Shown piece after piece: positions 33,384 to 41,523 of a stretch of DNA of 46,635 nt. How positions within the stretch are numbered: the stretch's first letter is position 1; every line of letters starts with the position of its first letter. Below the pieces are notes generated by a model. That model was not told the origin of the DNA. It searched no databases and was given only the letters and a program-made list of their open reading frames with translations. This DNA comes from Singulisphaera sp. GP187 (GTDB lineage Bacteria; Planctomycetota; Phycisphaerae; Phycisphaerales; SM1A02): positions 1 through 46,635 of the forward strand of contig CAMBMO010000018.1 in assembly GCA_945868805.1 (NCBI GenBank). The letters are read 5' to 3'. Position numbers and translations under genes: made by a program.

Positions 33384-33499
33384 TTCGATTCGCCGCAGGT
33401 CAATTTGCACGCACGGAGTCTCTAAGGTGAAGGGGTCAACGCCTCGTTTGTGGCATGATCTACTTGAGAGGCCCGTTGGTTCGTGAAGCATGCCGATCC

Positions 33500-33540
33500 T
33501 TGCAAATGAGACCACGGATAATCTCATTCCCAATTTGCAA
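33500..33540. repeat. Imperfect inverted repeat
   Basis: TTGCAAATGAGA pairs with TCTCATT and ATTTGCAA, with a small bulge. It sits between the small partner gene and the decayed SUMF1 gene and might have been a promoter element or terminator. Confidence 0.25.
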
Positions 33541-33930
33541 CCGGGACCGAAGTGACTCAAGCGCAGTCGTTGGCAGAGATGGGCGGTAATCCGAGTTATT
33601 TTGTTTCCGCCAACGGATATCCCGGCAGCAATGATCGCTTCGTCGAGCCGGTATGGACCGATCAATGACATTGCGTGGTACTCCGGCAACAACTTGATCT
33701 TCGGCACAAAACCCGTCTCTGGCAAACTTCCAAACGCACTTGGCCTCTACGACATGATCGGCAATGTCCGGGAGTGGAACCAAGACGTGTACGGGGCGTA
33801 CTCATCGGCTAATGTCACCAACCCCACGCGACTCCCGCCAAACTCGTACTGTGTGACGCGTGGCGGGAGCTAGAACTACGGCTCTCCGGCGACTTCCGTG
33901 CGTCGACTCGCGACTCCGTGACGCCCGCCC
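33535..33930 (+). pseudogene. Decayed SUMF1/formylglycine-generating-enzyme-like gene
   Basis: Two frames carry recognisable family pieces. The first has TEVTQAQSLAEMGGNPSYF and GYPGSNDRFVEPV. After about 33655 the second has INDIAWYSGNN, KLPNALGLYDMIGNVREW, QDVYGAYSSANVTNP and VTRGGS. The join deletes the normal middle segment (about 70 residues) and changes frame. Right after RGGS a TAG replaces the conserved TGG (Trp), and NYGSPATSVRRLATP continues behind it. It is therefore a pseudogene with an internal deletion, a frameshift and a nonsense change. Confidence 0.85.
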
Positions 33931-33958
33931 TCGCCGTCGGCCCGCGCGGCAGTTCTTC

Positions 33959-34744
33959 TTATTTCTTCGGCTTGAACATCCGAAACAGTCGCGTGATCGG
34001 GTCGTAGAACTCGTCCACGACGCGCTCCTTCATCGGGATGATCGCGTTGTCGGTGATGCCGATGTGCTCAGGGCAGACCTTCGTGCAGCACTTGGTGATG
34101 TTGCAGTAGCCGATCCCATCATTGTCTTTGAGATCTTTGAGGCGATCTTCAGTGTCGAGCGGGTGCATCTCGAGTGCGGCGGTGTACATCAGGAATCGTG
34201 GTCCCACGAATTCATCGTGCTTGTGATGGTCGCGCAGGACATGGCAGACATCTTGGCAAAGAAAACACTCGATGCACTTTCTGAATTCCTGCACCCGGTC
34301 GACATCCGCCTGAAACATCGTCCACGAACCATCGGCGTTGTCTGGCTTGCGTGGCTTGAAGGGTTTGATCTTCTTCTTGACGCGAAAGTTCCAACTGACA
34401 TCGGTTACAAGATCGCGAATCGACGGGAAACTTCGCAGTGGCTCGATAGTGACCGGCGCGTCCGGCGGCAGTGTGTCCATTCGTGTCATGCACATCAGCT
34501 TCGGCTGCCCGTTGATTTCCGCCGAACAGGATCCGCACTTGCCCGCTTTGCAATTCCATCGCACTGCGAGATCCGTGGCGAGTTCGGCCTGAATGCGGTG
34601 AACGCAGTCGAGCACCACCATGCCTTCCGAAACCTGCATGGGATAGGTCTGGAACGCACCGCCAGATTGGTCGCCGCGCCAAATGCGAAACTGCATCGTG
34701 CGAGTCGCGTCTGCCGACGAAGTGACAGATGGCTCGAAGGTCAT
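33959..34744 (-). CDS. sdhB: Succinate dehydrogenase/fumarate reductase iron-sulfur subunit
   Basis: The 261-residue subunit holds all cluster-binding cysteines: [2Fe-2S] in WNCKAGKCGSCSAEIN and LMCMTRM; [4Fe-4S] in CIECFLCQDVCHV; and the third cluster in CCTKVCPEHI. It is the third gene of a coupled SdhC-A-B run; its ATG overlaps the SdhA stop by 4 bases. It transfers electrons from flavin to the membrane subunit. The sequence is of the type found in actinobacterial Sdh1-like and other class E-like complexes rather than the E. coli type. Confidence 0.95.
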   Translation of the reverse strand: MTFEPSVTSSADATRTMQFRIWRGDQSGGAFQTYPMQVSEGMVVLDCVHRIQAELATDLAVRWNCKAGKCGSCSAEINGQPKLMCMTRMDTLPPDAPVTIEPLRSFPSIRDLVTDVSWNFRVKKKIKPFKPRKPDNADGSWTMFQADVDRVQEFRKCIECFLCQDVCHVLRDHHKHDEFVGPRFLMYTAALEMHPLDTEDRLKDLKDNDGIGYCNITKCCTKVCPEHIGITDNAIIPMKERVVDEFYDPITRLFRMFKPKK

Positions 34745-36561
34745 GATTGCCTCTCGATCACTGCCTTCAAGTCCGCACGCATGGGCACGATTGGACGCCG
34801 GCGAATCTCCATCGAACCGTCGGTCGACTTCTTTGCAACGAGATTGAATGTCGCGTACTCCGCGATCTTCTCTGGATAGTCATCGCGGAATTGTGCACCG
34901 CGGCTTTCCTTGCGTTCGAGTGCGCAGCGGGTGATGGATTCCGAGACAGTCAGCAGGCAATTCAAGTCGATCGCGGTGTGCCATCCGGGGTTGTATTCGC
35001 GGTGGCCCGAAACGCCGACATTTGCATAGCGCGTTTTAAGTTCGCCGATCTTGGAGAGCGCGAGTTCCATTTCTTTTTGCGTGCGCACGATTCCGACGAG
35101 GTCCTGCATTGTGTCCTGCAATGCATACTGAATCGCATATGGATTTTCGACAGCGGATCGGCCGAAGCACTCTTCGACCTCGCGCGTCTTCGCCTCGACT
35201 TGCGCCGAATCGACCTCGACCGCACGGTTGGCCTTCGCATACTTCGCGGCATGTTCGCCCGCAAGCTTGCCGAACACAACGAGATCCGAAAGCGAATTGC
35301 CTCCGAGTCGGTTCGCTCCATTCAACCCTGCCGTGACTTCGCCTGCTGCGAAGAGTCCGGGCACGCATGATTCCTGCGTGTCGCCATCCACGGCAACGCC
35401 GCCCATGACGTAGTGAGTGGTCGGTCCAACTTCCATGCGCTCGGTCGTGATGTCGACACCCGCGAGTTGCTTGAATTGGTGATACATGCTCGGCAGTTTG
35501 CGCTTGATGTGTTCAGCCGCGTTTGGAATCTTCTCCTTGATCCAACCGATGTCGAGGAAGACACCGCCATGCGGCGAGCCCCGTCCAGCCTTGATTTCTC
35601 GGTTGATGCAACGTGCGACATGATCGCGCGTCAGCAATTCAGGCGGTCGATTGGCGTTCTTGTCGCCGCAGACATATCGCCATCCCTCTTCTTCGGTCGT
35701 TGCGACTTGCTTCTTGTATGCATCGGGAATGTCATCGAACATGAAACGCTTGCCTTCGCTGTTGCGAAGAACACCACCCTCGCCGCGCACGCCTTCGGTG
35801 ACGAGAATCCCGCGCACGCTCGGTGGCCAGACCATCCCCGTCGGATGGAACTGCACGAATTCCATGTCCATCAACTCCGCGCCCGCGTGGTACGCAAGCG
35901 AATGCCCGTCGCCGGTCCCTTCCCAGCTATTACTCGTGATTCGGAAGGCCTTTCCAATGCCGCCCGTCGCGAGAACGACGGCTTTCGCCTTCCAGAGGTG
36001 CATTCGTCCGCGCTCGCGGTCGTATCCGAGCACGCCCGAGATGCGCCCAGAAGTTTTCAGTAGCGAGACAACCGTCATCTCCATGAAGACTTCCATCCCT
36101 TGATGGATGCCGTGATCTTGCAGAGTGCGGATGAGTTCGAGTCCAGTGCGATCACCGACATGCGCAAGGCGCGGATATCGATGTCCACCGAAATTGCGCT
36201 GGAGAATCTTGCCTTCTTTCGTGCGATCAAAGACGGCTCCCCAGGCTTCGAGCTCGCGCACGCGGTCGGGTGCCTCTTTCGCATGATGCTCCACCATGAT
36301 GGGATTGTTGAGGTACTGCCCGCCGCGCATCGTGTCGGCAAAGTGAACTTCCCAGTTGTCGCGGTCGTCGACATTGCCCATCGCAGCGGCCATGCCGCCT
36401 TCGGCCATGACGGTGTGTGCCTTGCCGAGGAGCGACTTGCAAATCACGCCGACTTTTACGCCAGCACCCGATGCTTCGATCGCTGCTCGCAGTCCCGCGC
36501 CACCAGCGCCGATGACGAGCACATCATGTTCGTGAACGATGAATTGATCCGAAAGCGTCAC
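34741..36561 (-). CDS. sdhA: Succinate dehydrogenase/fumarate reductase flavoprotein subunit
   Basis: The 606-residue flavoprotein has the dinucleotide-binding motif VLVIGAGGAGLRAAIEA, the covalent-FAD His (about residue 49, GKAHTVMAEGG), the substrate-binding region EFVQFHPTGM and TEGVRGEGG, and the C-terminal capping piece GEVTAGLNGANRLGGNSLSD. It oxidises succinate to fumarate in the TCA cycle (or the reverse). It is coupled at both ends by 4-base overlaps with SdhC upstream and SdhB downstream. Confidence 0.96.
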   Translation of the reverse strand: MTLSDQFIVHEHDVLVIGAGGAGLRAAIEASGAGVKVGVICKSLLGKAHTVMAEGGMAAAMGNVDDRDNWEVHFADTMRGGQYLNNPIMVEHHAKEAPDRVRELEAWGAVFDRTKEGKILQRNFGGHRYPRLAHVGDRTGLELIRTLQDHGIHQGMEVFMEMTVVSLLKTSGRISGVLGYDRERGRMHLWKAKAVVLATGGIGKAFRITSNSWEGTGDGHSLAYHAGAELMDMEFVQFHPTGMVWPPSVRGILVTEGVRGEGGVLRNSEGKRFMFDDIPDAYKKQVATTEEEGWRYVCGDKNANRPPELLTRDHVARCINREIKAGRGSPHGGVFLDIGWIKEKIPNAAEHIKRKLPSMYHQFKQLAGVDITTERMEVGPTTHYVMGGVAVDGDTQESCVPGLFAAGEVTAGLNGANRLGGNSLSDLVVFGKLAGEHAAKYAKANRAVEVDSAQVEAKTREVEECFGRSAVENPYAIQYALQDTMQDLVGIVRTQKEMELALSKIGELKTRYANVGVSGHREYNPGWHTAIDLNCLLTVSESITRCALERKESRGAQFRDDYPEKIAEYATFNLVAKKSTDGSMEIRRRPIVPMRADLKAVIERQS

Positions 36562-37406
36562 AGGATTCTCCAGTCAGTCCACGCGCCACTCGCGCACATC
36601 CGAACATAGATGTCTGCGAACGCGACGCCAAAAAGACTGATCCATGCGAAAAGCATATGCCGTTCGTTGAGCCAAGTGACCCGCTTGTACGCGCCTTCTC
36701 GGTGCTTGCTACACGAGAGACAATCATGCTTGCCGCCTACAAGATGTCGCAAGCAATGGCAACCGAATGTGTACATGCTGAGGAAGATCGGATTCAGGAC
36801 GAGCACGATTGTCCCGATGCTGATGCCGAAACCCAGCGTGCCATCTGCGTTGTAATGGGTGAAGCTGACGAGGCCGTCCCAAGTCAGCAGGCCGATGAAC
36901 ACGATCGCCGCATAGAGAAAGTAACGGTGGATGTTCTGAAAGATCAGCGGAAACTTCTGCTCGCCTCGGTAGTTCTGACCGCGGAAGGCAGGCTCGCCGA
37001 CCGTGCAGCTTGCTGGGTCGCCCCAGAATGCCTTGTAGTACGCGCCTCTGTAGTAGTAGCAGGTGAATCGAAAGCCGGCAGGGAAGGGGAGGATGAGGAG
37101 CGCTGGCGAAAAGAACATCCATGCTGGCCACCACGCGGGGAGCGCGCCAAACCAAGCGTGTCCAGAGTGAATGCCGTTTGGATCCCACAAGACCGGCGAG
37201 TAAAACGGCGAGAGCAGTTGTTGGACGCCGGGTTGCTCAACACTGCCAACAAAAAAGTTGCTGCCTTGGAAGGCGGCCCAAGTCGAATAGATCAAGAACG
37301 CGCCGAGACCAGCCAGCACAAGGAGCGGAACGATCCACCAATTGTCTTTTCGCTCGGTCTTGAGAAACCCACGGACTTGTGGAAGGGAGAGTGGATTGCG
37401 ACTCAT
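36558..37406 (-). CDS. sdhC: Succinate dehydrogenase membrane subunit (Sdh1-type, single-polypeptide anchor)
   Basis: The 282-residue membrane protein has about five hydrophobic segments (for example NWWIVPLLVLAGLGAFLIYSTW, YFLYAAIVFIGLLTWDGLV, TIVLVLNPIFLSMYTFGCHC and HMLFAWISLFGVAFADIYV). It has several candidate haem His (FQNIHRYFLYA, CHCLRHLVGG). The single large anchor resembles the actinobacterial Sdh1 membrane subunit and replaces the two-protein SdhCD anchor. Its stop overlaps the SdhA ATG by 4 bases. It starts 11 bases after the MmgE/PrpD stop. Confidence 0.8.
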   Translation of the reverse strand: MSRNPLSLPQVRGFLKTERKDNWWIVPLLVLAGLGAFLIYSTWAAFQGSNFFVGSVEQPGVQQLLSPFYSPVLWDPNGIHSGHAWFGALPAWWPAWMFFSPALLILPFPAGFRFTCYYYRGAYYKAFWGDPASCTVGEPAFRGQNYRGEQKFPLIFQNIHRYFLYAAIVFIGLLTWDGLVSFTHYNADGTLGFGISIGTIVLVLNPIFLSMYTFGCHCLRHLVGGKHDCLSCSKHREGAYKRVTWLNERHMLFAWISLFGVAFADIYVRMCASGAWTDWRIL

Positions 37407-37416
37407 GATTTGTTTT

Positions 37417-38868
37417 TTAGTGGGCGGCGACTGGAGTGCGGGCAGTTGTCAGCTTGAAGAGTTCAGTGAAGTTCTTTGCTGTTTCCATACTCATGATGCA
37501 GGTACGCAATTGGTCACATGCATCTTGTCCGACGACTTCTGCGCCAAGAGCGTTGAACTTGACTGCGATCTCGTCTTCGGTCATTGGGTCCCGGGGATCG
37601 CCCTTTGGAACGTCGACACGGGTGGCGAACGTCTTGCCTCCTTTGGTCGTGATCGTCACGCGGCTCGGCTGGAACTTCGGGAAGAGCGCTTCGAATTCTT
37701 CATTGGCGACAACCTTCACCATGTCCATCACTGGGATGAGCGACTTGTCCATCACGCGCTCTTCCTTGAACTGAAGTGGCGTGACCATTCCGTCGATCAG
37801 TCCCACCGCCATGCAATATGGCAGCGAGTGGTCGGCTGTCTCTTTCGAATCGGGACGATACTTGTGCGGATCGCCCAGGATGTCCGCAGCGCGTGCGATG
37901 ACTTCGACCTTGATCTCGGTCACCTGATCTGCACGCAGATTGTTGTCCTTGATTGTTTTCATCATTGCGGTCAGCGGAGCATGGCTGAGCGCCTCGATGG
38001 GGAAACTCTTCATTCCGCAGTCGATAATGCGGAAGTGGCACTTCGGGCAAGTTGGAAGCGCTTCGACGAGCATGGCCGCATCGAACGCCGCCGGTTTGCC
38101 CTTGTACTGAACATGATTGAAAACAGCAAAGAGACCTTCCTTGCCATCGATGATGTGCTCAGGACCGGAATACCCGTGTCGAGCGAGCAGTGCGCTTTCC
38201 GCACCCATGCGACCCGCCCACGGATCGACGGTGTTCTTCATGTTGGTGAGCTTTCCAGCAGTGACCGCGCCAGGGCAGAAGGTTCGCGAGGCACTAATCC
38301 CCATCGCCGCAACCATTTGGCCAGGACTGAGATTGAGCACACGACCCGCCGCGATCGGCGCTGCGAACGCGCTGAGCGTTGCATGATGCCAGCCATATTC
38401 GCGAATGCCTGGCAAGCCAAACTCACAGAGCCGCATTTCGATTTCGTACGCGATGACTGTCGCGAGGATGAGTTCGCGACCGCCGAGACCGTACGCCTCG
38501 CACAAAGCGAGCGGCGCGGCGATCAAATCGCTCGGATGACAGGGATCCGACTTCCAGTAGATGTCGTTGTAATCCATCGCACGGATCATGTGTCCGTTGA
38601 GGAACGCCGCGTCGACTGGATTGGTCTTGAAACCGCTGACAAATGATGTGGCCTTGCCATGACCGCCACCCATTTCGCGGTAGTGCTTCAGCAAGATCTT
38701 CGCGTCATCTTGCTGACTGCCGCCGAGTGCACATCCGATCGAGTCGAACCAAAAGAGTTTCGCCGATTGAATTGCGGCGGCGGAGAGATCTTCGTACTTC
38801 AGCGCGCAAGCCCAGTCGGCGATTTGATGCGAAAGAAGTCGTTTGGATTCGGTTGGATGGTGTGCCAT
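37417..38868 (-). CDS. MmgE/PrpD-family dehydratase (2-methylcitrate/citrate dehydratase-like)
   Basis: The ATG at 38868 gives 483 residues, the normal family length. MmgE/PrpD pieces are present: IADWACALKYEDL, FDSIGCALGG, NGHMIRAMDYNDIYW, SDLIAAPLALCEAYG, YGWHHATLSAFAAPIAAGR and MKSFPIEALSHAPL. The family dehydrates (methyl)citrate without an iron-sulfur cluster. In an operon with an IDH-like enzyme and SDH, citrate or methylcitrate is a plausible substrate; 2-methylisocitrate lyase and methylcitrate synthase are not in the window. It may act with the LYS4-type hydratase at 43032-45020. Confidence 0.9.
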   Translation of the reverse strand: MAHHPTESKRLLSHQIADWACALKYEDLSAAAIQSAKLFWFDSIGCALGGSQQDDAKILLKHYREMGGGHGKATSFVSGFKTNPVDAAFLNGHMIRAMDYNDIYWKSDPCHPSDLIAAPLALCEAYGLGGRELILATVIAYEIEMRLCEFGLPGIREYGWHHATLSAFAAPIAAGRVLNLSPGQMVAAMGISASRTFCPGAVTAGKLTNMKNTVDPWAGRMGAESALLARHGYSGPEHIIDGKEGLFAVFNHVQYKGKPAAFDAAMLVEALPTCPKCHFRIIDCGMKSFPIEALSHAPLTAMMKTIKDNNLRADQVTEIKVEVIARAADILGDPHKYRPDSKETADHSLPYCMAVGLIDGMVTPLQFKEERVMDKSLIPVMDMVKVVANEEFEALFPKFQPSRVTITTKGGKTFATRVDVPKGDPRDPMTEDEIAVKFNALGAEVVGQDACDQLRTCIMSMETAKNFTELFKLTTARTPVAAH

Positions 38869-38896
38869 TTGGTGTGCTTTCAAGAAGTTTTCGGGC

Positions 38897-40069
38897 TTAG
38901 ACAGTCTGACACACGCCTTCGCAAGCATAGTCAGCGATCGCTCGCGAGACATCAAGCGTGCTGGCCTTGCCGCCCATGTCGTATGTGCGGACTTTTCCTT
39001 CGGCGATGACACGCGACACGGCCGCTTCGAGCCGAGTCGCCTTGTCCTTCTCCCCGAGCCAGTCGAGCATCATCTTCGCGGTCAGGATCATCGCGATCGG
39101 ATTGACCTTGTACTGACCTGAATACTTTGGCGCACTGCCGTGGGTTGGTTCAAAGACCGCGTAGGTGTCGCCCATGTTCGCGCTTGGAGCGAATCCGAGT
39201 CCTCCGATGAGTCCGGCGCACAAGTCGCTGACGATGTCGCCGAACATGTTTTCCGCGACGATGACCGAATAATCCTGTGGATTCTTGAACATCCACATGC
39301 AGATCGCATCGATATTCGCCTCGTCCGCCCAGATGTCTGGGTAACTCTTGGCGACCTCGCGGAAGCACCGTGTCATCAGTCCACCCGTTTCGCGAAGCAC
39401 ATTGGGCTTCTCGATCAGTGTCACCCGCTTGCGGCCGGTCGTCTTTGCGAACTCGAACGCCTGCTTGCAGATGCTCGTGCATCCTTGCTTGCTGACGATG
39501 CGCGTCGAAAGGGCAACATTCTCAAGCCCCTTTGCTTTCCACGGCTTCATCTTTGGATTTGCGCAAAGCGCGGTGTAGACATCTTCGGGCAGGGGGAAGA
39601 ACTCAACGCCGCCGTAACTGCCTTCGGTGTTCTCGCGGAACACAACTTGATCGATCGGCACATCAGCACCACTCGGGTTCGTGATCGAGTTGCCCCGGTA
39701 GTTGAGCGGGTTGCCGACATAACTCTTGCATGGACGCATGTTCGTGTGCAGGTTGAACATCTGTCGCAACTTGACGATTGGCGAGAAGTACACAAGCCCC
39801 GTGTTCTTCAGCGATGGGATGAGTTCATCCTTCGCTTCGTCTTGCGGCTTGCTGGTGATCGCGCCGAAGAGTCCGCAGGTCGTGCCTTTGAGCGCCGCCA
39901 CAGTGCGATCGGGAAGGGCGTTGCCTTCTTTGCACCAGAATTCCCAACCGATGTCGCAGTGGACATACTCAGCGTCGAGTTTCAATTGATCGAGGACGAT
40001 GCGAGCACCATCCATTACGTCGTTTCCAACTCCATCTCCGGGCATCCATGCGATTGTGTACTTGCTCAT
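38897..40069 (-). CDS. Isocitrate/homoisocitrate/isopropylmalate dehydrogenase-like enzyme (NAD-type)
   Basis: The 390-residue beta-decarboxylating dehydrogenase has FRENTEGSYGGVEF, NMFGDIVSDLCAGLIGGLGFAPSANMG, FEPTHGSAP and NPIAMILTAKMMLDWLG. It starts MSKYTIAWMPGDGVGNDV. The substrate loop reads YFSPIVKLRQMFNLHTNMRP. It lacks the Ser-x-x-Asn of canonical NADP isocitrate dehydrogenases, so the substrate could be isocitrate, homoisocitrate or an analogue. It is the first gene of an operon with PrpD and SDH; 28 bases separate it from PrpD. Upstream lies a 13-base direct repeat. Confidence 0.88.
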   Translation of the reverse strand: MSKYTIAWMPGDGVGNDVMDGARIVLDQLKLDAEYVHCDIGWEFWCKEGNALPDRTVAALKGTTCGLFGAITSKPQDEAKDELIPSLKNTGLVYFSPIVKLRQMFNLHTNMRPCKSYVGNPLNYRGNSITNPSGADVPIDQVVFRENTEGSYGGVEFFPLPEDVYTALCANPKMKPWKAKGLENVALSTRIVSKQGCTSICKQAFEFAKTTGRKRVTLIEKPNVLRETGGLMTRCFREVAKSYPDIWADEANIDAICMWMFKNPQDYSVIVAENMFGDIVSDLCAGLIGGLGFAPSANMGDTYAVFEPTHGSAPKYSGQYKVNPIAMILTAKMMLDWLGEKDKATRLEAAVSRVIAEGKVRTYDMGGKASTLDVSRAIADYACEGVCQTV

Positions 40070-40097
40070 TGTGGGGGGCTTTCTTTGTGAACGGACT

Positions 40098-40125
40098 GTC
40101 TGGCTTGTCTTGGTCTGGCTTGTCT
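40098..40125 (-). repeat. 13-base direct repeat upstream of the IDH-like gene
   Basis: On the plus strand GTCTGGCTTGTCT occurs at 40098-40110 and 40113-40125. On the minus strand it reads AGACAAGCCAGAC, twice, about 30 bases upstream of the ATG at 40069. It lies in the 140-base gap to the divergent sialidase-like gene. It resembles the (A)CAAAC-type repeats at other starts in the window, but here it is outside the coding frame. Confidence 0.7.
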
Positions 40126-40209
40126 AGGAAAGTCCCAAAGCATAGCGAATTCGAGGGATCCACCGATAGCATTCCGATCGCGCCAGCTCTGGCGTTGGAG
40201 GATTCAGTC

Positions 40210-41523
40210 ATGCGCGCTCGATATCGTGATCTTCTGGTCTCTTTCGCCCTCGCGGTCACAGCGTCGACGCTTTCGTGCGTGACCGCGTCGTCGGCATTTG
40301 TCCCGAGTTTCGAGGACACGATCGCGGAGGTCACGTCGCCTGCGAAGGGTGACTCGTTTGCGCCACGCATCGTTGCTGATGGCGATGGCGTGATTCTCTC
40401 GTGGATTGAACGAGACACGCCGCAATCGAAAGCTGACGCAAGTGTGAGCCGTCTGTTCATGTCACGCTTGGCAAAGGGAGTCTGGTCGCCTGCGTCGGAG
40501 ATCGCCTCGGGATCGAATCTCTTTGCGAACTGGGCGGACACGCCGACGGTCCTTCGTGCGAGCGACGGCGCGTTGCTTGCGACATGGTTGCGATCGGGCA
40601 CACTTGGCGGATCGGTCTACGACGCGGTCGTCTCTCGTTCAGTCGATGAGGGTCGAACGTGGACAGTGCTCGGTCCACTGCACGATGATGGAAAGCATGC
40701 GGAGCACGGATTTGTGAGTGGCGAAACGGGTAGTGGTGCGACGGTGCTCTGTTGGCTCGATGGCCGTGCGATGACGCCACCCGATCCAGCGGCGGGTGGA
40801 CACGATCACGGAGGAGGCGACATGTCTCTTCGTGCTGCGCGCACTGCGCCGACGGTGCAACGTCCATCTCCACCATCGGAGATTCTCGACGAACGCACTT
40901 GCGAGTGCTGCCCGACAGATCTCGCCATCGGCGCGCAGGGACCGATTGTTGTCTACCGCGACCGCGGCGAGGATGAGACGCGCGACATCGCACTTGTGCG
41001 TTGGCTTGGTGAGGGATGGTCGCAGCCACAGCGAATCGGAAGCGATGGATGGAAGATCAACGGTTGCCCGGTGAACGGTCCGAGCATCTCCGCGCGCAGG
41101 AATGATGTCGTCGTGGCGTGGTGGACTGGCGCAACTGCGGAGGGTGCCGTGCGCGCCGTGCGATCGAAAGACGGCGGCGCAACGTTTGGCGCAGTGATCG
41201 AGGTCGATGCAGATGGATCGCTTGGAAGGGTTGAGACGCTCCTTCTTCCATCGGGCGATGCGCTCATCATCTGGCAAGATGTGCAAGGCGACGATGCAGC
41301 GGTGGTGGTGCGCAGGCTCTCCGCCGATGGCACACTGGGCGCGTTGCACACGATTGCTCAAGTTCCAGCAGATCGATCGAGTGGATTCCCACGGGCAACG
41401 GTGCAAGGCACAGATCTCTGGCTCGCGTGCACAACTGAGGGCGAAGGCGCGGGCGAGGGAAATCGACGCGCCGTCAAGGTGTTTCGAATTCCTGTTGATC
41501 TCCAATTGAAAGACAAACTATGA
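40210..41523 (+). CDS. Secreted BNR/sialidase-like beta-propeller protein with CxCC motif
   Basis: The ATG at 40210 has a strong GGAGG eight bases upstream and gives 437 residues; an earlier reading to 40048 is unsupported. The leader ARYRDLLVSFALAVTASTLSC looks like a signal or lipoprotein signal. The mature part has Asp-box-like repeats (SRSVDEGRTWTV, RSKDGGATFGAV) and the cysteine motif DERTCECCPTDLA, seen in a subfamily of sialidase-like proteins. GGHDHGGGD is a His/Gly loop. The catalytic sialidase residues were not found, so enzymatic activity is doubtful. The stop overlaps the thioredoxin protein start (ATGA). Confidence 0.8.
   Translation: MRARYRDLLVSFALAVTASTLSCVTASSAFVPSFEDTIAEVTSPAKGDSFAPRIVADGDGVILSWIERDTPQSKADASVSRLFMSRLAKGVWSPASEIASGSNLFANWADTPTVLRASDGALLATWLRSGTLGGSVYDAVVSRSVDEGRTWTVLGPLHDDGKHAEHGFVSGETGSGATVLCWLDGRAMTPPDPAAGGHDHGGGDMSLRAARTAPTVQRPSPPSEILDERTCECCPTDLAIGAQGPIVVYRDRGEDETRDIALVRWLGEGWSQPQRIGSDGWKINGCPVNGPSISARRNDVVVAWWTGATAEGAVRAVRSKDGGATFGAVIEVDADGSLGRVETLLLPSGDALIIWQDVQGDDAAVVVRRLSADGTLGALHTIAQVPADRSSGFPRATVQGTDLWLACTTEGEGAGEGNRRAVKVFRIPVDLQLKDKL

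Noticed and set aside
33384-33725. N-terminal extension of the small helical partner protein
   Set aside because: The extension overlaps the SUMF1 pseudogene on the other strand and looks unstructured; homologous small proteins start near the TTG at 33383.
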